Source of the DNA: an uncultured Lachnospiraceae bacterium
Lineage (GTDB): Bacteria; Bacillota; Clostridia; Lachnospirales; Lachnospiraceae
Direction: 5' to 3'
DNA: 64,000 bases
NCBI GenBank assembly: GCA_910577955.1
Contig: CAJTNC010000001.1
Span: 285,976-349,975, forward strand
Below, piece by piece: positions 43,917 to 52,853 of this stretch. The first letter of the stretch is position 1. Every line of letters starts with the position of its first letter. Position numbers and translations under genes: made by a program. The notes below the pieces were generated by a model. It had not been told where the DNA came from, did not search any database, and saw nothing but the letters and a program-made list of their open reading frames with translations.

Positions 43917-44627
43917 ATGTATATCTATGACGCCAGAATCAGGTACAGCGAGGCGGACTGCGAAAATAAACTGACGCCGGAGGGGCTGCTTAACTATTTT
44001 CAGGACTGTTCTACATTTCATTCGGAGGATCTCGGACTTGGCGTAAAATATATGCTGCAGAACAATCTGGTGTGGGCGCTTGGCTCTTGGCAGATCGACA
44101 TTGAAAGGTATCCGGAGATCGGAGAGAGGGTAAAGGTGGGAACACTGCCCTATGATTTCAGGGGATTCATCGGTTTTCGTAATTTCTGGTTGGATGATAA
44201 ACAGGGGAAGAGGATAGCGGCCGCGAACTCGATCTGGACGCTGCTTGATCTGGATACCGGAAAGCCGGTAAAGCCTTTGAAAGAGATGATAGAGGGGTAC
44301 CGGACGGAGCCGAAGATAGAGATGGAGTATCTGCCCAGAAAGATCGTGATACCGGAGGGCGGCGAAGAGAGACAGAGCTTTGTCATCACAAGGCATTATC
44401 TGGATACGAATCATCATGTCAACAACGGACAGTATGTGAAAATGGCTCTGGAGTATCCGGAGGAAGGATTTGCAGTCAGAAGGCTGCGGGCGGAATACAA
44501 GAAGCAGGCGTATCTGGACGACGTGTTTTATCCGGTCATATACCGGAAGGAAAATGTGATCACGGTGAGCCTCAATCAGAAAAGCGGCGAACCCTATGCA
44601 GTGGTGGAACTGACAGGGGAGAGATAA
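43917..44627 (+). CDS. Acyl-ACP thioesterase
   Basis: This 236-residue protein has two hot-dog domains in the FatA/FatB-type arrangement of bacterial acyl-ACP thioesterases. The first begins MYIYDARIRYSEADCENKLT with LLNYFQDCSTFHSEDLG and WALGSWQIDIERYPEIGE. The second holds the catalytic LDTNHHVNNGQYVKMALE (Asn/His) near residue 165. It releases fatty acids from acyl carrier protein. The ATG has an AGGAGCG site. No fatty-acid genes flank it, so its use here (chain termination or lipid exchange) is not evident. Confidence 0.92.
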   Translation: MYIYDARIRYSEADCENKLTPEGLLNYFQDCSTFHSEDLGLGVKYMLQNNLVWALGSWQIDIERYPEIGERVKVGTLPYDFRGFIGFRNFWLDDKQGKRIAAANSIWTLLDLDTGKPVKPLKEMIEGYRTEPKIEMEYLPRKIVIPEGGEERQSFVITRHYLDTNHHVNNGQYVKMALEYPEEGFAVRRLRAEYKKQAYLDDVFYPVIYRKENVITVSLNQKSGEPYAVVELTGER

Positions 44628-44685
44628 GGAAAGATACAGCGCGCGCGGAAGTGACAGCGTGCAGAAAAGAACGGGAGAACAGGTT

Positions 44686-45546
44686 ATGTTGGAATTAGGA
44701 AAAAAACAGACGCTGACAGTGGTGAAGGAAGTAGACTTCGGTGTCTATCTGGGGGACGGAAATGAGAAAGTGCTCCTGCCGAAAAAGCAGGTGCCGGAGG
44801 GGACAAAAAAGGGAGATGAACTGGAGGTTTTCCTCTACAGGGATTCCTCGGACAGGCCGATCGCGACCGTAAACACACCGAAGCTTATGATGGGTGAGGT
44901 TGCGCTTTTAAAAGTATCGGATGTGACGGGGATCGGTGCATTCTTGGACTGGGGGCTGGAGAAAGATCTGTTTTTGCCCTTTAAGCAACAGACGGTAAAG
45001 GTGAAAGCCGGCGAGGAGTGCCTTGCGGCCCTCTATATCGATAAGAGCGGCAGACTCTGCGCCACGATGAAGATATATCATTATCTGCGGACGGATAGTC
45101 CCTACGGAAAAAACGACGCCGTAACCGGGCGCGTCTACGAGATCAGCGACAATTTTGGTGTTTTTGTGGCGGTGGATGATCAGTATTCCGCGCTGATCCC
45201 CAAAAAGGAACTCTACGGCGGCAAAAGGCACCGGGTAGGGGATATCGTGAGCGCCAGAGTGGCGGGGGTGAAAGAGGACGGCAAGTTGGAACTGTCCGTG
45301 CGGCAGAAGGCATATCTGCAGATGGACGAGGATGGGGAAAGGCTGATGGAACTCATAGACCGTTACGGCGGCGAGCTGCCCTTTTCCGATAAGGCGTCCC
45401 CCGAGGTTATCCGTCAGGAGACAGGGATGAGCAAAAACGAGTTCAAACGCGCTTTAGGGGGGCTATACAGGCAGAGACGTGTGGAAATCGGTGAAAATTC
45501 GGTTCGGAAACTGTGCAACATTACCAATACGGAAAATCAATTTTGA
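44686..45546 (+). CDS. cvfB: S1-domain RNA-binding protein CvfB
   Basis: This 286-residue protein starts at the ATG at 44686 (GGGAG site); an in-frame GTG nine codons earlier is unlikely. It contains three S1-like OB-fold repeats (about 1-65 with LTVVKEVDFGVYLG, 70-130 with VSDVTGIGAFLDWGLEKDLF, and 150-210 with VYEISDNFGVFVAVDD) and a C-terminal winged-helix (DKASPEVIRQETGMSKNEFK). This matches CvfB, an RNA-binding virulence regulator of staphylococci. Its target here is unknown. It is followed by a separately promoted small gene. Confidence 0.92.
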   Translation: MLELGKKQTLTVVKEVDFGVYLGDGNEKVLLPKKQVPEGTKKGDELEVFLYRDSSDRPIATVNTPKLMMGEVALLKVSDVTGIGAFLDWGLEKDLFLPFKQQTVKVKAGEECLAALYIDKSGRLCATMKIYHYLRTDSPYGKNDAVTGRVYEISDNFGVFVAVDDQYSALIPKKELYGGKRHRVGDIVSARVAGVKEDGKLELSVRQKAYLQMDEDGERLMELIDRYGGELPFSDKASPEVIRQETGMSKNEFKRALGGLYRQRRVEIGENSVRKLCNITNTENQF

Positions 45547-45585
45547 AAAAAGGAAGGTAAAAAGAGAGAAAACGTTTTCCGACTA

Positions 45586-45613
45586 TTGCATTTTGGAAAA
45601 AATTGAGTAAAAT
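45586..45613 (+). promoter_or_regulatory. Promoter upstream of the small HPr-fold-like gene
   Basis: TTGCAT (45586-45591), 16 bases, TAAAAT (45608-45613), about 70 bases before the start codon. Confidence 0.6.
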
Positions 45614-45681
45614 CAAAATTGTAGACAAAATGATTAAAGTGTAGTTCCCGCAAAGACACGCGGGAGGAAAGGAGTACAATT

Positions 45682-45918
45682 ATGAAAGTACAGAACATTA
45701 AGAACATCGAAAAATTTTTCAAGGTAGTTGATAGCTGCGCAGGTAAAGTAGAGCTGGTTACGGGCGAGGGCGACAGACTGAATCTCAAATCCAAACTGTC
45801 CCAGTATGTGTCCATGGCCAACATCTTTTCAAACGGGGAGATTCCCGAGTTGGAGATTATTGCATACGAGCCGGAGGATATCGGTAAATTGGTGAATTTT
45901 ATGATGGAGAATGACTGA
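45682..45918 (+). CDS. Small HPr-fold-like protein, function unknown
   Basis: This 78-residue protein reads IKNIEKFFKVVDSCAGKVEL, then GDRLNLKSKLSQYVSMANIF and an acidic end. The spacing of hydrophobic positions and the LKSKLSQYVSMA segment resemble the HPr-like protein at 8185 (DAKSIMGIFSLDL), but no His15 loop is present and the Ser46-type segment is degenerate. The ribosome-binding site is excellent (GGAGGAAAGGAG). It is co-oriented with the CPBP protease gene 5 bases downstream. The fold suggestion is tentative; a role is not assigned. Confidence 0.7.
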   Translation: MKVQNIKNIEKFFKVVDSCAGKVELVTGEGDRLNLKSKLSQYVSMANIFSNGEIPELEIIAYEPEDIGKLVNFMMEND

Positions 45919-45923
45919 TATAC

Positions 45924-46877
45924 ATGAACAGTAAAAGGGTCGGGATATCTTTCTTCCTGTTGGTGGCGCTGCAGCTTCTTGTCGGAATCGGCATGACAGT
46001 GTATTATCTGCTGGGAGGAGCGGGAGATATCCACATTACAGCGAATCTGATATTGGCGCAGGCCATGAATATAGCACCGGTTATTTTCGTGATTCTGGTC
46101 GGGCGAAAGAAAGGTACCCCTGAAAAGATATTCAGGGATGTACTGGGATTTCGACCCATCAAAAAATCTACGGCGCTTATGACGATCCTTTTCACGGTTT
46201 TGATCATACCGTTATCAACGCTTGCAAATGCGATATCTATGCTATTTGTGGACAATGCGGTAGAAAGCATTATGGGGGACGTCTTGGACGTCCCCTTTGT
46301 TATCATGTTTTTCCTGATGGCGGTCCTTGCGCCCTTTGGGGAGGAGTTGGTTTTTCGGGGGGCTTTTTTCAGAGGATTCCGAAAATCCGGCAATATCTTC
46401 GGGGCGATCATACTTTCCGCCGTGTTGTTTGCCTTGATGCATATGAATTTCAATCAGGCGGCTTATGCGGTGCTGCTTGGCATTATGATGGCGCTGGCTG
46501 CGGAGGCCACAGGCTCCACCACGACCTCATTTATCATACACATGATCTTTAACGGGCAGAGCGTATGTCTGCTCTATCTTAGTGACAGGTTGATGCCGGA
46601 AGGGATGGAGGAGGAAATGGCTGCGGCTGCTCTCGGAAGCGGGGAGATGGCCTTTGTGATCGCTGTTTACCTGTTCCTTTCGGTAGCCTGCACGGCGGTA
46701 GCTTTCTGCGTGCTGACGTGGATGGCTGCCAACGAGGGAAAACAGAATTTTCTGAGGACGGTGTGGGCTTCCAGAAAGGTCAGGCAGGAGAGACTCCGGA
46801 GCGTCTGGCTGGCGGCGGGAATGGCGGTCGCGCTTGCCTATATGGTGTTTGCGGCTGTGGCGGCCGCTTTGCAATAA
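45924..46877 (+). CDS. CPBP-family intramembrane metalloprotease (CAAX-like)
   Basis: This 317-residue protein has about eight membrane helices. It carries the ABI/CPBP motifs: EELVFRGAFFRGF (motif 1, EExxxR), FALMHMNFNQ (motif 2, His) and HMIFNG (motif 3, His/Asn). These residues form the membrane-embedded metal site. Family members act in self-immunity to bacteriocins or prenyl-protein processing. No bacteriocin gene is adjacent, so the role is unknown. It begins 5 bases after the preceding small gene and ends at a terminator. Confidence 0.92.
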   Translation: MNSKRVGISFFLLVALQLLVGIGMTVYYLLGGAGDIHITANLILAQAMNIAPVIFVILVGRKKGTPEKIFRDVLGFRPIKKSTALMTILFTVLIIPLSTLANAISMLFVDNAVESIMGDVLDVPFVIMFFLMAVLAPFGEELVFRGAFFRGFRKSGNIFGAIILSAVLFALMHMNFNQAAYAVLLGIMMALAAEATGSTTTSFIIHMIFNGQSVCLLYLSDRLMPEGMEEEMAAAALGSGEMAFVIAVYLFLSVACTAVAFCVLTWMAANEGKQNFLRTVWASRKVRQERLRSVWLAAGMAVALAYMVFAAVAAALQ

Positions 46878-46920
46878 AAAGACAGGAACCCCTTTTTGAA
46901 GAGATTCCTGTCTTTCTCGG
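46878..46920. terminator. Bidirectional terminator between the CPBP protease and yjfB
   Basis: Stem AAAGACAGGAA / TTCCTGTCTTT with A-run before and TTTCTC after. It can stop both converging transcripts. Confidence 0.85.
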
Positions 46921-46953
46921 TTCCGTCATTTCCTTTGCAGTGCGAAGAGCCTT

Positions 46954-47154
46954 TTAGACGCGGACATCAAACAGCCCGCCGATGCCCGGATTGACGGAAA
47001 GTTCCATCTGTGCGGTGGGAACGGATGCAATCATCTGGGCGATCTGTGAACCCTGCACGTTGGCGGCATCCATAGATTTAGACAGCATTTTCATGCCCCA
47101 GTCCGTCTGCACTTTGGACATAGACATAGCAGTTGATAAACCGGCGATATCCAT
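46954..47154 (-). CDS. YjfB family protein (putative motility-associated)
   Basis: This 66-residue protein reads MDIAGLSTAMSMSKVQTDWG, then MKMLSKSMDAANVQGSQIAQ, ending MELSVNPGIGGLFDVRV. This matches the YjfB/PF14070 family, often annotated as putative motility protein because it appears in flagellar regulons. No flagellar gene is nearby. It is monocistronic with a consensus sigma-A promoter (not sigma-D), so a flagellar link is not supported here. It is preceded by a GGAGTGA ribosome-binding site on the - strand. Confidence 0.88.
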   Translation of the reverse strand: MDIAGLSTAMSMSKVQTDWGMKMLSKSMDAANVQGSQIAQMIASVPTAQMELSVNPGIGGLFDVRV

Positions 47155-47213
47155 ATGGCATCACTCCTTTCATAAAGCATTTGCAAAGCAATTACTTTAT
47201 AGTTTGTCAGTTC

Positions 47214-47242
47214 AGTATAAGCGGAAAGCTTCTTTTTGTCAA
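47214..47242 (-). promoter_or_regulatory. Promoter of yjfB
   Basis: On the - strand TTGACA (47237-47242), 17 bases, TATACT (47214-47219), about 60 bases before the start codon. A near-perfect sigma-A promoter. Confidence 0.85.
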
Positions 47243-47503
47243 TTCGGCGCGTAAAGCAAAAATATTTTCGGGACCCGTGCTTTGTGTACGTTGCATATTA
47301 GCAAATATATACAAAATTTGGAAAAAACATAAAAAAACAGACAAAAAATCTTCGAAAAGAGGTAGATTTATTTGTGCATTTGTTTTAAAATAGAAAATAG
47401 GCCATAAAAAATGCCTTTTAAGGGATGAAAATGTATTGTTGAAAATGTATAAAGAAGCAAACCGTATTGCGGATATGCGGTCTGTGCACAGGAGGGAAGG
47501 GGT
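47243..47503 (+). other. Non-coding region before the PucR/CdaR-type regulator gene
   Basis: These 261 bases are AT-rich and carry no gene. Several TTGCAT or TTTAAAATAG-like pieces occur (for example near 47291 and 47385), but none gives a well-spaced promoter. I see no terminator or riboswitch. Confidence 0.4.
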
Positions 47504-48586
47504 ATGATCTCAAATCAGATTTTGCAAAACACGATCGAAGGATTGAAGGCCATTGCCAGAGTGGAACTTTGCATTATGGATGTGGACGGAAAGGAAGTTG
47601 CCGCGACCATATCTATGCATGAGTGTGAGAGGCCGGCCGTGGAGTTTGCACAGTCTCCGGCGGACTCGCAGGAGATTCAGGGCTATCAGTATTTTAAGAT
47701 ATACGATGAACAGCAGTTAGAGTACATATTGATCGCGGGCGGGACCGGCGAGGACGTCTATATGGTCGGCAAGATGGTGGCGTTCCAGCTTCAGGCGCTT
47801 TTGGTGGCGTATAAGGAGCGTTTTGACAAAGACAACTTCATCAAAAATCTGCTGTTAGACAACCTTCTGCTGGTGGACATCTACAGCCGGGCAAAAAAGC
47901 TGCATATTCAGGCGGATGTGAGAAGAGTGGTACTGATCATTGAGACCGACAGCACAAAAGACTGCAACGTGTTGGAACTGGTGAGAAGCGGCAATACGAA
48001 CAGCCGGGACTTTGTGACGGCTGTGGATGAGAATAATGTTATCGTGGTGCGGGATCTGTTGGACGGAGATTCTTTGGCGGATATCGACAAGGGAGCAAGA
48101 GCGCTTGAGAGTTTTCTCATAAAAGAAAATATGAAAAATCCCCGGGTGGCGTACGGAACAGTGGTGAAGGAGATCAAGGATGTCAGCCGTTCCTACAAGG
48201 AAGCGCGGATGGCTCTTGATGTGGGGAAAATATTTTTCGGCGACAGGAATGTGGTGGCCTACAGTGAACTGGGCATTGGACGTCTGATCTATCAGCTTCC
48301 CATTCCGCTTTGCAAAATGTTTATCAGGGAGATATTCGGCGGAAAGAGTCCGGACGATTTCGATGAGGAGACTCTGACGACGATCAACAAATTTTTTGAG
48401 AACAGCCTGAATGTGTCGGAGACTTCGAGGCAGCTTTTTATCCACAGGAATACGCTGGTCTACAGGTTGGATAAGCTGCAGAAAGCGACGGGACTTGACC
48501 TGCGCGTCTTTGAAGATGCCATTACTTTCAAGATAGCGCTGATGGTCGTAAAATATATGAATTATATGGAAACATTGGACTATTAA
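47504..48586 (+). CDS. PucR/CdaR-type transcriptional regulator
   Basis: This 360-residue protein has an N-terminal sensor region (about 1-135, MISNQILQNTIEGLKAIARV with a sugar-diacid-recognition-like LYVAGGTGEDVYMVG pattern). A central GGDEF-like fold (about 140-280) lacks catalytic residues. The C-terminal PucR helix-turn-helix is FFENSLNVSETSRQLFIHRN followed by TLVYRLDKLQKATG. Such proteins regulate sugar-diacid, purine or amino-acid catabolism. Here it sits 13 bases ahead of ftsE, an unusual context, and it may form an operon with the cell-wall genes. The ligand is unknown. A good AGGAGGG ribosome-binding site precedes the ATG. Confidence 0.88.
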   Translation: MISNQILQNTIEGLKAIARVELCIMDVDGKEVAATISMHECERPAVEFAQSPADSQEIQGYQYFKIYDEQQLEYILIAGGTGEDVYMVGKMVAFQLQALLVAYKERFDKDNFIKNLLLDNLLLVDIYSRAKKLHIQADVRRVVLIIETDSTKDCNVLELVRSGNTNSRDFVTAVDENNVIVVRDLLDGDSLADIDKGARALESFLIKENMKNPRVAYGTVVKEIKDVSRSYKEARMALDVGKIFFGDRNVVAYSELGIGRLIYQLPIPLCKMFIREIFGGKSPDDFDEETLTTINKFFENSLNVSETSRQLFIHRNTLVYRLDKLQKATGLDLRVFEDAITFKIALMVVKYMNYMETLDY

Positions 48587-48599
48587 AAAACCACTTAAT

Positions 48600-49367
48600 A
48601 TGAAAACAGAGAGGAACAGGATAGTAGTGGCGGAGAAAACGATAAAGAAGAAACGGAAGAAAAAGAGCGGCGACAGAGATATCATCGTCTTGGATCATGT
48701 GAGCAAGTCTTACGAGACAGGGTCTCCGGCGCTTAACGATATCAGTCTGCGCATCAGGCGGGGAGAATTTGTGTTTATCGTGGGGGACAGCGGATCCGGA
48801 AAATCCACAATGATTAAGTTGTTATTGCGGGAACTGACAGCCACCGAGGGGGATGTCAGGGTACTGGGGTATGATCTGAACAGGATCAGACACCGGAAAG
48901 TGCCGGAATTTCGCCGCAATATCGGCATCGTATTTCAGGACTTCCGTCTGTTGAAGGACAGGAACGTCTATGAGAATGTAGCGTTTGCACAAAGGATCAT
49001 CCAGACGCCGGCAAAACAGATGCGGAAAAATGTACCGGCGATCCTGTCTTCCGTGGGACTTGCGGGAAAATATAAAGCGAAGCCTAAGCAGCTCTCCGGC
49101 GGTGAACAGCAGAGGGTAGCGCTTGCACGTGCACTGGTGAACAAGCCGACACTTTTGCTGTGCGACGAGCCCACCGGTAATTTGGATCCGAAAAATTCAT
49201 GGGAGATCATGGATATGCTTGACGAGATCAATAAGAACGGGACGACGGTACTTGTCGTGACCCACAACAAAGAGATCGTCAATCAGATGGAAAAGAGGGT
49301 GGTGACGTTAAAAAAGGGCGTGATCATAAGCGACGAGGAGAAGGGAGCGTATATCGATGAGGATTAG
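48600..49367 (+). CDS. ftsE: Cell division ATP-binding protein FtsE
   Basis: This 255-residue ABC ATPase has Walker A GDSGSGKSTMIKL, signature LSGGEQQRVALARALVN, Walker B LLLCDEPTGNLDP and H-loop VTHNKEIV. It has a basic N-terminal extension (KKKRKKKSGD) before the core. FtsE binds FtsX to gate peptidoglycan hydrolases at the division or growth site. It overlaps ftsX by 11 bases. An upstream in-frame start at 48600 is used, with GTG further on as an option; the exact N-terminus is uncertain because no strong Shine-Dalgarno is visible. Confidence 0.95.
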   Translation: MKTERNRIVVAEKTIKKKRKKKSGDRDIIVLDHVSKSYETGSPALNDISLRIRRGEFVFIVGDSGSGKSTMIKLLLRELTATEGDVRVLGYDLNRIRHRKVPEFRRNIGIVFQDFRLLKDRNVYENVAFAQRIIQTPAKQMRKNVPAILSSVGLAGKYKAKPKQLSGGEQQRVALARALVNKPTLLLCDEPTGNLDPKNSWEIMDMLDEINKNGTTVLVVTHNKEIVNQMEKRVVTLKKGVIISDEEKGAYIDED

Positions 49368-50253
49368 TACATTCTTTTATACCATCAGACAGGGCTTCCG
49401 CAATATTTTCCGGAATAAGCTTTTTTCGCTGGCGTCCATCGCCACGATCACGGCATGTCTGTTTATGTTCGGCATCTTTTACTCTGTGGTGGTGAACCTG
49501 CAGAATATCGTGCAGAACGCGGAGGAGGGCGTCTGCGTCACCGTATTTTTTGAGCCGGGGACAGAAGATTCTGTCATACAGGAGATCGGACAGAAGATAT
49601 CCGCAAGGATGGAGGTGGCGGAAGTGGAATACATTTCCGCAGATCAGGCTTGGGAAGACTGGCTGGCGGGATATCCCCCCGAGTATGCGGAGGGATTTAC
49701 GGAAAATCCGTTGGAGAATTGTGCAAATTACAGGGTTTATCTGAGCGACGTCTCTATGCAGGACTCCCTTGTGACATATCTGGAGTCCACTGCGGGAATC
49801 AGAAAAGTAAATCGTTCACAGTTTACTGCGGACATGCTGACAGGATTTAATTCGCTGTTAGGCTATGTATCGATTGGGCTGATTGCGATCCTGCTGGGGG
49901 TATCCATATTTTTGATCAGCAACACCGTGACGATCGGTATCAATGTGCGAAAAGAAGAGATTACCATTATGAAATACATTGGGGCAACGGACTTTTTTGT
50001 GCGTTTTCCGTTTGTCGTGGAAGGGATCATGATCGGGTTAGTGGGAGCGGGGATTCCGCTTATCATTATTTATTTTGTGTACAATAAGGCGGTGGCCTAT
50101 GTGCTGGAGAGGTTCTCTATTTTGACAAATCTGTTGACCTTTTTGCCGGTGACGGACATTTTTCACACACTGCTGCCGCTGTCGCTGGGAATCGGAGTAG
50201 GGATCGGATTCCTTGGCAGTTTTATTACGGTTAGGAAACATCTTGGCGTATAA
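49357..50253 (+). CDS. ftsX: Cell division protein FtsX
   Basis: This 298-residue ABC-like permease has four membrane helices (about 22-43, 168-192, 220-242, 268-290) and a large extracellular loop between the first two that contacts hydrolases. The N-terminus begins MRISTFFYTIRQGFRNIFRN. Conserved segments are SVFLISNTVTIGINVRKEEI and a KYIGATDFFVRFPFVVEGI motif. It relays FtsE ATP hydrolysis to the M23 protein encoded next. The overlap with ftsE supports co-translation. Confidence 0.95.
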   Translation: MRISTFFYTIRQGFRNIFRNKLFSLASIATITACLFMFGIFYSVVVNLQNIVQNAEEGVCVTVFFEPGTEDSVIQEIGQKISARMEVAEVEYISADQAWEDWLAGYPPEYAEGFTENPLENCANYRVYLSDVSMQDSLVTYLESTAGIRKVNRSQFTADMLTGFNSLLGYVSIGLIAILLGVSIFLISNTVTIGINVRKEEITIMKYIGATDFFVRFPFVVEGIMIGLVGAGIPLIIIYFVYNKAVAYVLERFSILTNLLTFLPVTDIFHTLLPLSLGIGVGIGFLGSFITVRKHLGV

Positions 50254-50290
50254 AAGTGAGCTGTTTATTTTGTGAATTTCTGAGGAAGAT

Positions 50291-51520
50291 ATGAGGAAGA
50301 GAGGACACACGAAAAAATGTATAGGGGCCGTGCTGTGTCTGGCGCTTGCCCTGTCTGTAAGCGGAGAGAGCCGGGCTGACTCTCTTTCTTCCATTACGTC
50401 CGAAAGCATACGGGAGAAAGAGGGCCAGATATCTAATGCGCAGAATGAAAAAAAGCAGATAGAATCGGCACTGAGTGACATCAAAGCTATGAAGGAGCGG
50501 CTGGAAGGGGAAAAGGCAAATCTGGAAGGCTATGTGGTTGCTCTGGACAGTGAACTGGAAGAAATACAGAAAAAAATATCCGAACTGAATGGAAAGATCG
50601 TGCAAAAGGAAGAGGAGATCCGGGAGACAGAGGGAGAGCTGGAAGCGGCCATAGCAAAGCAGGATGAGCAGTATGCCGCGATGAAGATGCGGATACAGAT
50701 GATGTACGAGCAGAACGACGATCATTATCTGGAAATGATGCTGAGTGCAGAATCTTTTGGCGATCTTTTGAATAAACTGGATTATATCCAGTCGGTTTCG
50801 GACTACGATGACAGAAAGATGCAGGAGTATACTCTGATCAGGGAGTATGTGGAAACCTGCAAGGAAGAGCTGGATGCGGAAAAGGAAGTTCTTGACGCGG
50901 CGAAAGTGAGCGTGCAGAAAGAGGAGGCCTCTCTGGAACAATTGATCGCAGACAAGGAAGCGGAGATCGTGACGAAGCAGAGCGATATCGGCAACAAGGC
51001 GGCGGCCATCGAGGAGTATGAGGCGGATATCCGGGCGCAGAATGAATTGATTGCTTCGCTGGAGGCGGCGGTGGCTGCGGAGAGAAAGAGGCTCGCGGAA
51101 GAAAACGGCCGCAAGCTGACGTATGACGGCGGCGTATTCTGTTTTCCGGCTCCGTCCTACAAACGTATCTCGGAGGAATACGGAGAGCGCATTCACCCGA
51201 TTCTGGGTGTGCCTCAGTTTCACAACGGCATAGATATAGCGGCGCCGAACGGCAGCCCGATCCTTGCGGCCTACGATGGAGAAGTGGTGGCGGCATCCTA
51301 CAGCAGCAGTATGGGAAATTATGTGATGATAGATCACGGAGATAATCTCTATACCGTGTATATGCATGCTTCCGCGCTGTATGTGTCGAAAGGGGATCTT
51401 GTTGCAAAAGGTGAGCAGATCGCAGCGGTGGGTTCTACCGGAAGGTCGACAGGGCCGCATCTGCATTTCAGCGTGCGAAAGAACGGGAGCTATGTGAGCC
51501 CGTGGGAATATCTCGGTTAG
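50291..51520 (+). CDS. Coiled-coil M23 peptidoglycan hydrolase (FtsEX-activated, EnvC/PcsB-like)
   Basis: This 409-residue secreted protein starts with a signal peptide (about 1-28, RKRGHTKKCIGAVLCLALAL). A long coiled coil follows (about 35-255, Glu/Lys-rich heptads), then a C-terminal LytM/M23 peptidase domain. The metal ligands are HNGIDIAAP (HxxxD) and GPHLHFSVR (HxH). Directly after ftsEX, it fits the known scheme in which FtsEX opens an autoinhibited coiled-coil amidase activator or hydrolase (PcsB, EnvC, CwlO). Conservation of the zinc ligands suggests an active enzyme rather than an activator. Confidence 0.93.
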   Translation: MRKRGHTKKCIGAVLCLALALSVSGESRADSLSSITSESIREKEGQISNAQNEKKQIESALSDIKAMKERLEGEKANLEGYVVALDSELEEIQKKISELNGKIVQKEEEIRETEGELEAAIAKQDEQYAAMKMRIQMMYEQNDDHYLEMMLSAESFGDLLNKLDYIQSVSDYDDRKMQEYTLIREYVETCKEELDAEKEVLDAAKVSVQKEEASLEQLIADKEAEIVTKQSDIGNKAAAIEEYEADIRAQNELIASLEAAVAAERKRLAEENGRKLTYDGGVFCFPAPSYKRISEEYGERIHPILGVPQFHNGIDIAAPNGSPILAAYDGEVVAASYSSSMGNYVMIDHGDNLYTVYMHASALYVSKGDLVAKGEQIAAVGSTGRSTGPHLHFSVRKNGSYVSPWEYLG

Positions 51521-51547
51521 AAAACAGCAGTGTATAAAAGGTGGCGT

Positions 51548-52792
51548 ATGGACGTGGAAGAAAAACAGAAAAGATCGAATAGCGGTTATGGCCTCGGCCT
51601 GATAACGGGGATTTTGATGTCAGCCCTTGTGGTCTGCGGTATATGGGCAGGAAAGATCCTGCTTGACAAGGGGCCGACGAAAGAGGTGGCTGTCACGGGA
51701 CTCTCCAAAGATGACTCTGTGGTCAACAGTGAAACCCTCAGCAAAATGGCTGCTATTGAGAGAACTGTTGACGACAATTTCTATTTCGAAGGTGTGACGA
51801 CGGAGGATATACAAACCGGGATCTACAGAGGGATGCTGTCTGCGTTGGATGATAAGTACGCGGTATATTATACGGCGGAGGAGTTAAACAGTCAGCGGCA
51901 GAGCAATGAAGGGGTTTATTACGGCATCGGCGCTTATGTGATGATGAATGCGGAGACAGAAACGCCTTACATCAGCGGCGTTATCATGGGAACGCCTGCG
52001 GAGGAGGCGGGGCTGCAGATTAACGATATCATTTATGCGGTGGACGGGACTTCCACTTTTCAACTGACGTTGGAGGAGACGACGGCGTTGATCAAAGGGG
52101 AGGAGGGGACTCATGTGACTCTGACCCTGATCAGGAACGGCGCAGCTTTCGAGCAGGATGTGGTGCGGAGGAAAGTGAATAATCCGACGGTGACATCGGA
52201 GATGCTGGACGAGGAGATCGGTTATATTGCTATTTCGGAATTTAAAGATGTCACGGTGGATCAGTTTACGGAAGCTTATGCCGTGATGAAAGGTTCCGGC
52301 GCGAAGGGGCTAATTTTGGATCTTCGGGGTAATCCGGGCGGTCTGTTGGACGCGGCGGTAAGTATCGGGCAGCAGATCCTGCCGGAGGGGCTGGTGGTCT
52401 ACACGGAAGATAAGGGCGGCGGGCGCGTGGAATATGCCTGCGACGGCACGCGGAAAATAGAGATGCCGTTAGTGGTTTTAGTGAACGGCGGTTCCGCCAG
52501 CGCGTCGGAAGTGCTGACGGGAGCGATTAAAGATCATGGTGTGGGGACTGTGATGGGAACAACCACTTACGGGAAAGGGATCGTTCAGAAGATCATCCAG
52601 CTTTCGGATGGTTCCGGTATAAAACTTACCACAAGCGCTTATTTTACGCCTCACGGCAATAATATCCACGGAACGGGCATTGAGCCGGATGTGGAGGTGG
52701 AGTTTGACGCGGAGGCCTACTATGGAGAGGAGAGTACCGATAACCAGTTAGAGGAAGCAAGGAAGTTTTTGGAGAAAAAACTGCACGGATAA
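51548..52792 (+). CDS. S41-family carboxyl-terminal processing protease (CtpA-like)
   Basis: The ATG at 51548 has an AAGGTGGCG site and gives 414 residues; a GTG at 51530 lacks one. The order is an N-terminal membrane anchor (about 17-39), a helical part, a PDZ domain (about 120-205, with GIGAYVMMNAETETP) and the S41 protease domain (about 205-390). The latter has LRGNPGGLLDAAVSI and the catalytic Ser in NGGSASASEVLTGA, with the Lys in TTYGKGIVQ. Placement after ftsEX and the M23 hydrolase suggests it trims that hydrolase or similar wall proteins; this is inference supported by the conserved cluster. Confidence 0.93.
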   Translation: MDVEEKQKRSNSGYGLGLITGILMSALVVCGIWAGKILLDKGPTKEVAVTGLSKDDSVVNSETLSKMAAIERTVDDNFYFEGVTTEDIQTGIYRGMLSALDDKYAVYYTAEELNSQRQSNEGVYYGIGAYVMMNAETETPYISGVIMGTPAEEAGLQINDIIYAVDGTSTFQLTLEETTALIKGEEGTHVTLTLIRNGAAFEQDVVRRKVNNPTVTSEMLDEEIGYIAISEFKDVTVDQFTEAYAVMKGSGAKGLILDLRGNPGGLLDAAVSIGQQILPEGLVVYTEDKGGGRVEYACDGTRKIEMPLVVLVNGGSASASEVLTGAIKDHGVGTVMGTTTYGKGIVQKIIQLSDGSGIKLTTSAYFTPHGNNIHGTGIEPDVEVEFDAEAYYGEESTDNQLEEARKFLEKKLHG

Positions 52793-52853
52793 AACTGCTG
52801 TGGGGGCAGGTTACGGCGGATGAAAGTCTGGCGGAGGAACGGGGGAGAAACCG

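Noticed and set aside
50231..51466. Long minus-strand open frame over the M23 hydrolase gene
   Set aside because: Antisense shadow caused by the heptad-repeat codon pattern of the coiled coil.
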